Below, one piece after another: positions 61,001 to 64,000 of a DNA stretch of 64,000 bases. Position numbers and translations under genes: made by a program. How positions within the stretch are numbered: the first letter of the stretch is position 1; the number at the start of each line of letters is the position of its first letter. The stretch is from Paenibacillus brevis (GTDB lineage Bacteria > Bacillota > Bacilli > Paenibacillales > Paenibacillaceae). The notes under the pieces were generated by a model. It saw only the letters and a program-made list of their open reading frames with translations. It was not told the origin of the DNA and made no database searches. The stretch spans positions 1-64,000 of the forward strand of contig NZ_JAHLQJ010000013.1 in assembly GCF_018919145.1 (NCBI RefSeq), read 5' to 3'.

Positions 61001-62166
61001 AGATAGCTCATATTGCTGATGCACACTGGGGGTTCGGGTATCCGGGCCCCAATCCGGCAGCTCGTTTTGAAGATATTACCCGATCCATGGATTGGGCAGC
61101 TGATCGGATTATCGCAGAGGGTTGTGAACTGGTCTTGTTCGCTGGTGATGCCTTTAAGGATGCCAGGGTATATATTGACCGGGCCACGGCAGAGATTAAG
61201 GCTTTCACGTCCTGGCTCCGTCGACTCTCGGACGCGGAGATTGAGGTAATCGTGATCAGCGGTACACCATCGCATGACGCTATCAGTGCTTACCACCTGA
61301 TTCGGGAGATGCAGATTCCAGGTGTTCAAGTGTTCACTGAGCCAGAAATTGCTTCAAATGAAAACGGCCCGTCGATCGCTTGCCTACCTGGGATGAATCG
61401 TTCCTCATTTGCTCTTCAGGACGAGTTTGTTGGTCTACCACCCCACGAATTTCATTCAAAGATGACCGACTGGATTACGGACACTTGCCGAGAGCTTCGC
61501 GCAGGATTGGCCGGACCGGTTATCCTCATGTCTCACTTGACATATGACCTGGCCGACACCGGCTTTGAGGATGCGCTGTTGCAAAATGAGCCTATCCTGA
61601 CGGACGAAGCGGCCCGTTTGTTCGATCTTGTTTGCTTAGGCCACATCCACCGGCCGCAGCGCGCCGGAACCAACGTTTTTTATTCCGGCGCTACGGAACG
61701 GCATAACTTTGGTGATGAACATACTGAGCCGGGATTCTGGATTCATGATACAGATACCTTCACTACATTGTTTGCCAGTTCTGAATTTATTCCCACACCG
61801 GCTCGTCGCTTCCGTACAATCGACTGGTGCGACATGGACATTGAGGCCTGGTTGGATGGTCAGGTGGACGAATTTTCTTCTATTAAAGAGGCGATCGTCC
61901 GGGTCCGGTACGCCTGCAGCGAGGAACTGCAGAAGCGGTTCGATCGGCGATCTCTAGAAAAGGCACTATATGACGCCGGCGCATTCTTCGTTGCGGAGAT
62001 CCGCGCGGAGGTTGAACGTTCGGAACGGATCCGCGATGCCGAGGTGACTGAGGGTCTGAATCCATTGACAGCATTAGCCGCTTGGGGCAGCAATCAAGAG
62101 ATTAAGGAACCGGAAATTGTCGAGCTACAGGCAATGACGACGGAACTGATGGAGATGAGCATATGA
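60997..62166 (+). CDS. SbcD/Mre11-like metallophosphoesterase
   Basis: 389 residues. Calcineurin-type phosphoesterase motifs are DAH (residues 8-10), GD (50-51), GTPSHD (89-94), MSHLTY and GHIHRP. The third motif lacks the Asn of the family GNHD box. It should form an Mre11-Rad50-type nuclease with the ATPase encoded at 62399. A small gene of 79 residues separates the two, unlike host sbcDC pairs. Confidence 0.87.
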   Translation: MKIAHIADAHWGFGYPGPNPAARFEDITRSMDWAADRIIAEGCELVLFAGDAFKDARVYIDRATAEIKAFTSWLRRLSDAEIEVIVISGTPSHDAISAYHLIREMQIPGVQVFTEPEIASNENGPSIACLPGMNRSSFALQDEFVGLPPHEFHSKMTDWITDTCRELRAGLAGPVILMSHLTYDLADTGFEDALLQNEPILTDEAARLFDLVCLGHIHRPQRAGTNVFYSGATERHNFGDEHTEPGFWIHDTDTFTTLFASSEFIPTPARRFRTIDWCDMDIEAWLDGQVDEFSSIKEAIVRVRYACSEELQKRFDRRSLEKALYDAGAFFVAEIRAEVERSERIRDAEVTEGLNPLTALAAWGSNQEIKEPEIVELQAMTTELMEMSI

Positions 62167-62402
62167 GTGAGCAATTCTACGGTTATTGCTTCCCCGAACC
62201 TGATGGCTGGCATACGCCATCCGTAACACTAAGCTCCCCTGAAGAAGTCTTTCGTTACACACAACTACACGGCAAGACTGGGATGTTTCGTGAGGTTCGT
62301 GTAACGGACAGCGGCGATCATATTGTAGTTCAAATGATCGACGGTCAATATGTTTGGCCGGAGGAATGGAAGCAATTCAATAAGGAGGATGCTGCAGGAT
62401 GA
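62163..62402 (+). CDS. Small protein between sbcD- and sbcC-like genes
   Basis: 79 residues, beta-rich with many aromatic residues (YGYCFPEPDGWHTPSVTL). Start overlaps the nuclease stop and its own stop overlaps the ATPase start, each by 4 bp, so all three are translationally coupled. No family recognised; a subunit or regulator of the nuclease complex is possible. Confidence 0.7.
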   Translation: MSEQFYGYCFPEPDGWHTPSVTLSSPEEVFRYTQLHGKTGMFREVRVTDSGDHIVVQMIDGQYVWPEEWKQFNKEDAAG

Positions 62403-64000
62403 TTCCATTACGCTTAATCATTCATAACTTCAGAGCCATAGAACATGCCGACATTGATTTGTCGGCTGTGACATTGGCAGCCATTGCCGGCCGTAACGGA
62501 GCCGGTAAGTCATCAGCCTTTACTCTTGCCCCGCGGTTTGCGCTTTTCGGAGACGTCATCAAAGGGATTAGCTTGGACGACCTGGTTCGTCGGGGAGTAC
62601 AAGAGATGTCAGTGGAGTTTCAATTTGAGCACCAGGGCAGTGTATTTCGAGCTATCCGGACGCGCTCGACTAAAGGAAAGGGCAAGTCCACCCTCGAGTT
62701 GCAAGAGCAGGTCAATGGTCAGTGGGAGAGCAGGTCTGCTGAGAAGATTACCGACACGGAGGCAGTCATTCGCTCCTTACTCAATCTGGACGATGAGACG
62801 TTTACCGCCAGCAGCATGATTCTTCAGGGGCAGGCTAATGCTTTCACTGGCGCGACGGCCGGTAAGCGGAAGGAGATCCTGTCTCAGATTCTTGGCCTGA
62901 ATGTCTATGAGCAACTACAGGATCGTGCCCGGCAACGGGCTGGCTTGTTGGACACCGAGATCGAGAAGGCCAAAGACAAGCTTTTGACGTTGGATGAACG
63001 ACTGGCTGCCCGCCCGGCGAAAGAGGAAGAGCTGCGTATAGTAGAAATCCGGCACGAATTTACTCAAACAAATGTGGCCGAGGATGAGCGGGCGGTTCGG
63101 GAAAACGAATCGCAACTTGCCGTGCTCGAGGTTAAGCGGTCCCGCATTTTACAGATTGATCGCGATACTGCGACGATCGATGACGAAATTGCTTCGCTCC
63201 AAAAGGAACGTTCCGACCATCAGGGTCGCCTAGAACGCTCCGAGAAGATCCTTGCAAACGAGGCCGGCATCTTGGCCAAGGCTGTCGAGCTGGAAGAGGT
63301 CAAGCAGCAGATTGCTGCGCTGGAGGCACGGCAGCCGGAGGTTGAGCGGCTGCGGCGCGACCTGGCTGCCACCGAAACGGACCTCAAGCAGTTGGCCGAC
63401 GAACTGACCCGCCTGAATGATCGGGTGCTGGCGGTAACACAGCAGCTTTCCGGGAGGGATGCACTCCAGAAGCAAGCCGCAGACCATGAGCAGGAGACTG
63501 TGCGGCTGCGGGAATTTGAAGAAAAAGCTGAGCGCTGGAACCTACTCGCGGCAGAATTAAGAACGCTGGATACGCAACTGGATCGGGAGACGTTTCGCAT
63601 TGAAACGGAGAATCGCGCCCTTGTCGACAAGATATCCACCCTTGAGGAGCAGGAGATACACATCCACGACAGCGGTTGTCTTCCAACTTGCAAGTTTCAG
63701 CAGGCGGCCGCCGCAGCAGTCGCGGAGCTTCCCGAATTACGGCGCCGCCTGGCCGATCTTGATCGGTCCCAGATTGCGGCCCTTACGCTATCGATTGCTC
63801 AAAAGCAAATCGAGCAAAAGGATATCGGATATGATCCAGACGCCCATCGAGCCTGCAGAAACAGAGTGGCCGAGCTGCAAGCATCGGCAACGGCATTCGC
63901 TCAGCTTGCCGGCAAGGACGAGTTGCTGCAGCAGTTGGAGCAACAATGCGCTGAGAAGCTAGCGCGCCAAGAGAGCACGACGGCGCGGCGGGATGATCTG
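62399..64000 (+). CDS. SbcC/Rad50-like SMC-type ATPase, 3' end beyond window
   Basis: 534 residues visible, open to the window edge. Walker A GRNGAGKSS (31-39), Q-loop region SSMILQGQANAF, then long coiled coils. A zinc-hook-like motif CLPTC (Cys427 and Cys431) in the coiled-coil turn has three residues between the Cys, not the usual two (CxxC). It tethers DNA ends and drives the SbcD-like nuclease. The C-terminal ABC half with signature and Walker B is outside. Confidence 0.88.
   Translation, partial: MIPLRLIIHNFRAIEHADIDLSAVTLAAIAGRNGAGKSSAFTLAPRFALFGDVIKGISLDDLVRRGVQEMSVEFQFEHQGSVFRAIRTRSTKGKGKSTLELQEQVNGQWESRSAEKITDTEAVIRSLLNLDDETFTASSMILQGQANAFTGATAGKRKEILSQILGLNVYEQLQDRARQRAGLLDTEIEKAKDKLLTLDERLAARPAKEEELRIVEIRHEFTQTNVAEDERAVRENESQLAVLEVKRSRILQIDRDTATIDDEIASLQKERSDHQGRLERSEKILANEAGILAKAVELEEVKQQIAALEARQPEVERLRRDLAATETDLKQLADELTRLNDRVLAVTQQLSGRDALQKQAADHEQETVRLREFEEKAERWNLLAAELRTLDTQLDRETFRIETENRALVDKISTLEEQEIHIHDSGCLPTCKFQQAAAAAVAELPELRRRLADLDRSQIAALTLSIAQKQIEQKDIGYDPDAHRACRNRVAELQASATAFAQLAGKDELLQQLEQQCAEKLARQESTTARRDDL

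Larger units (their letters stand above)
50995..64000. mobile_element. Prophage or integrative element, left part
   Basis: Starts with a tyrosine integrase next to the lia operon, followed by an ImmA peptidase, a repressor/Cro divergent switch, a long series of small overlapping early genes and recombination/nuclease genes. No structural genes or right attachment site are inside the window, so the element extends beyond 64,000. Confidence 0.88.

Noticed and set aside
63220-63693. 157-aa minus-strand Ser/Arg-rich ORF
   Set aside because: Antisense shadow of the SbcC-like coiled-coil region, whose frame is open to the window end.

Overview
The window looks like a chromosomal segment of a Paenibacillus-type member of the Bacillota. 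The evidence is a tRNA cluster in the same order as the Bacillus subtilis trnD run (Asp-Phe-Thr-Tyr-Trp-His-Gln-Gly-Cys-Leu), strong AAGGAGG-type ribosome binding sites, many GTG/TTG starts, YesM/YesN-type two-component pairs beside carbohydrate ABC transporters, a Lia/Psp envelope-stress operon and a CcpA-type cre site. Species cannot be decided from the sequence alone.

Layout. 1-940: ten tRNA genes and a terminator; the last (tRNA-Leu) has an altered 3' end. 1040-2250: gene debris, namely an N-terminally broken ExeA/TniB-type transposition ATPase and, on the other strand, a stop-riddled fragment resembling an NRPS thioesterase domain. 2287-12255: a carbohydrate-uptake locus with sensor kinase, AraC-type regulator, lipoprotein, two permeases and a GH130 phosphorylase, followed by an AT-richer secreted beta-helix hydrolase with a CBM6. 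12443-14654: two cupins divergent from a TetR regulator and a DUF998 membrane protein. 14875-21921: a GntR-controlled operon combining a MetNIQ-type importer with an M20 amidohydrolase (frameshifted), a UroD-family (MtaA-like) protein, a pyrroline-carboxylate-reductase-like enzyme and a Glyoxalase_3-type protein. 22084-24462: an Rrf2 regulator, a thioredoxin-reductase-like flavoprotein and a methyltransferase, with the same palindrome in both promoters. 24459-37731: a second uptake locus, for uronate-containing glycans: kinase and regulator, lipoprotein and permeases, heparinase-II/III-like lyase, GH88 unsaturated uronyl hydrolase, DUF2264 protein and an inositol-monophosphatase-family protein. 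37889-42836: TetR, alpha/beta hydrolase, LacI, KDG kinase and an AEC transporter. 43818-45766: YitT-like, KhtT-like and a small membrane protein. 46041-50789: an expanded lia operon (liaI, pspA, pspC, second pspA, liaF, liaS, liaR). 50995-64000: the left part of a prophage or related integrative element (integrase, ImmA, T5orf172 protein, repressor/Cro switch, small early genes, SbcD/SbcC-like nuclease), continuing past the window.

Two things stand out. First, a family of hairpin-forming intergenic repeats occurs five times between 26 and 44 kb (two inverted relative to each other around an ORF-free stretch). Its outer stem shows compensatory base changes between copies. Two copies carry additional terminal inverted repeats that run into, and supply the stop codons of, adjacent genes. 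Second, a roughly 330-nt ORF-free, highly structured stretch of the prophage (about 58,661-58,986) combines UUCG-type hairpins, a probable pseudoknot and a tRNA-like frame (7-bp acceptor, D-arm and T-arm) whose anticodon/variable portion is replaced by about 158 nt. I do not recognise it as a known RNA.
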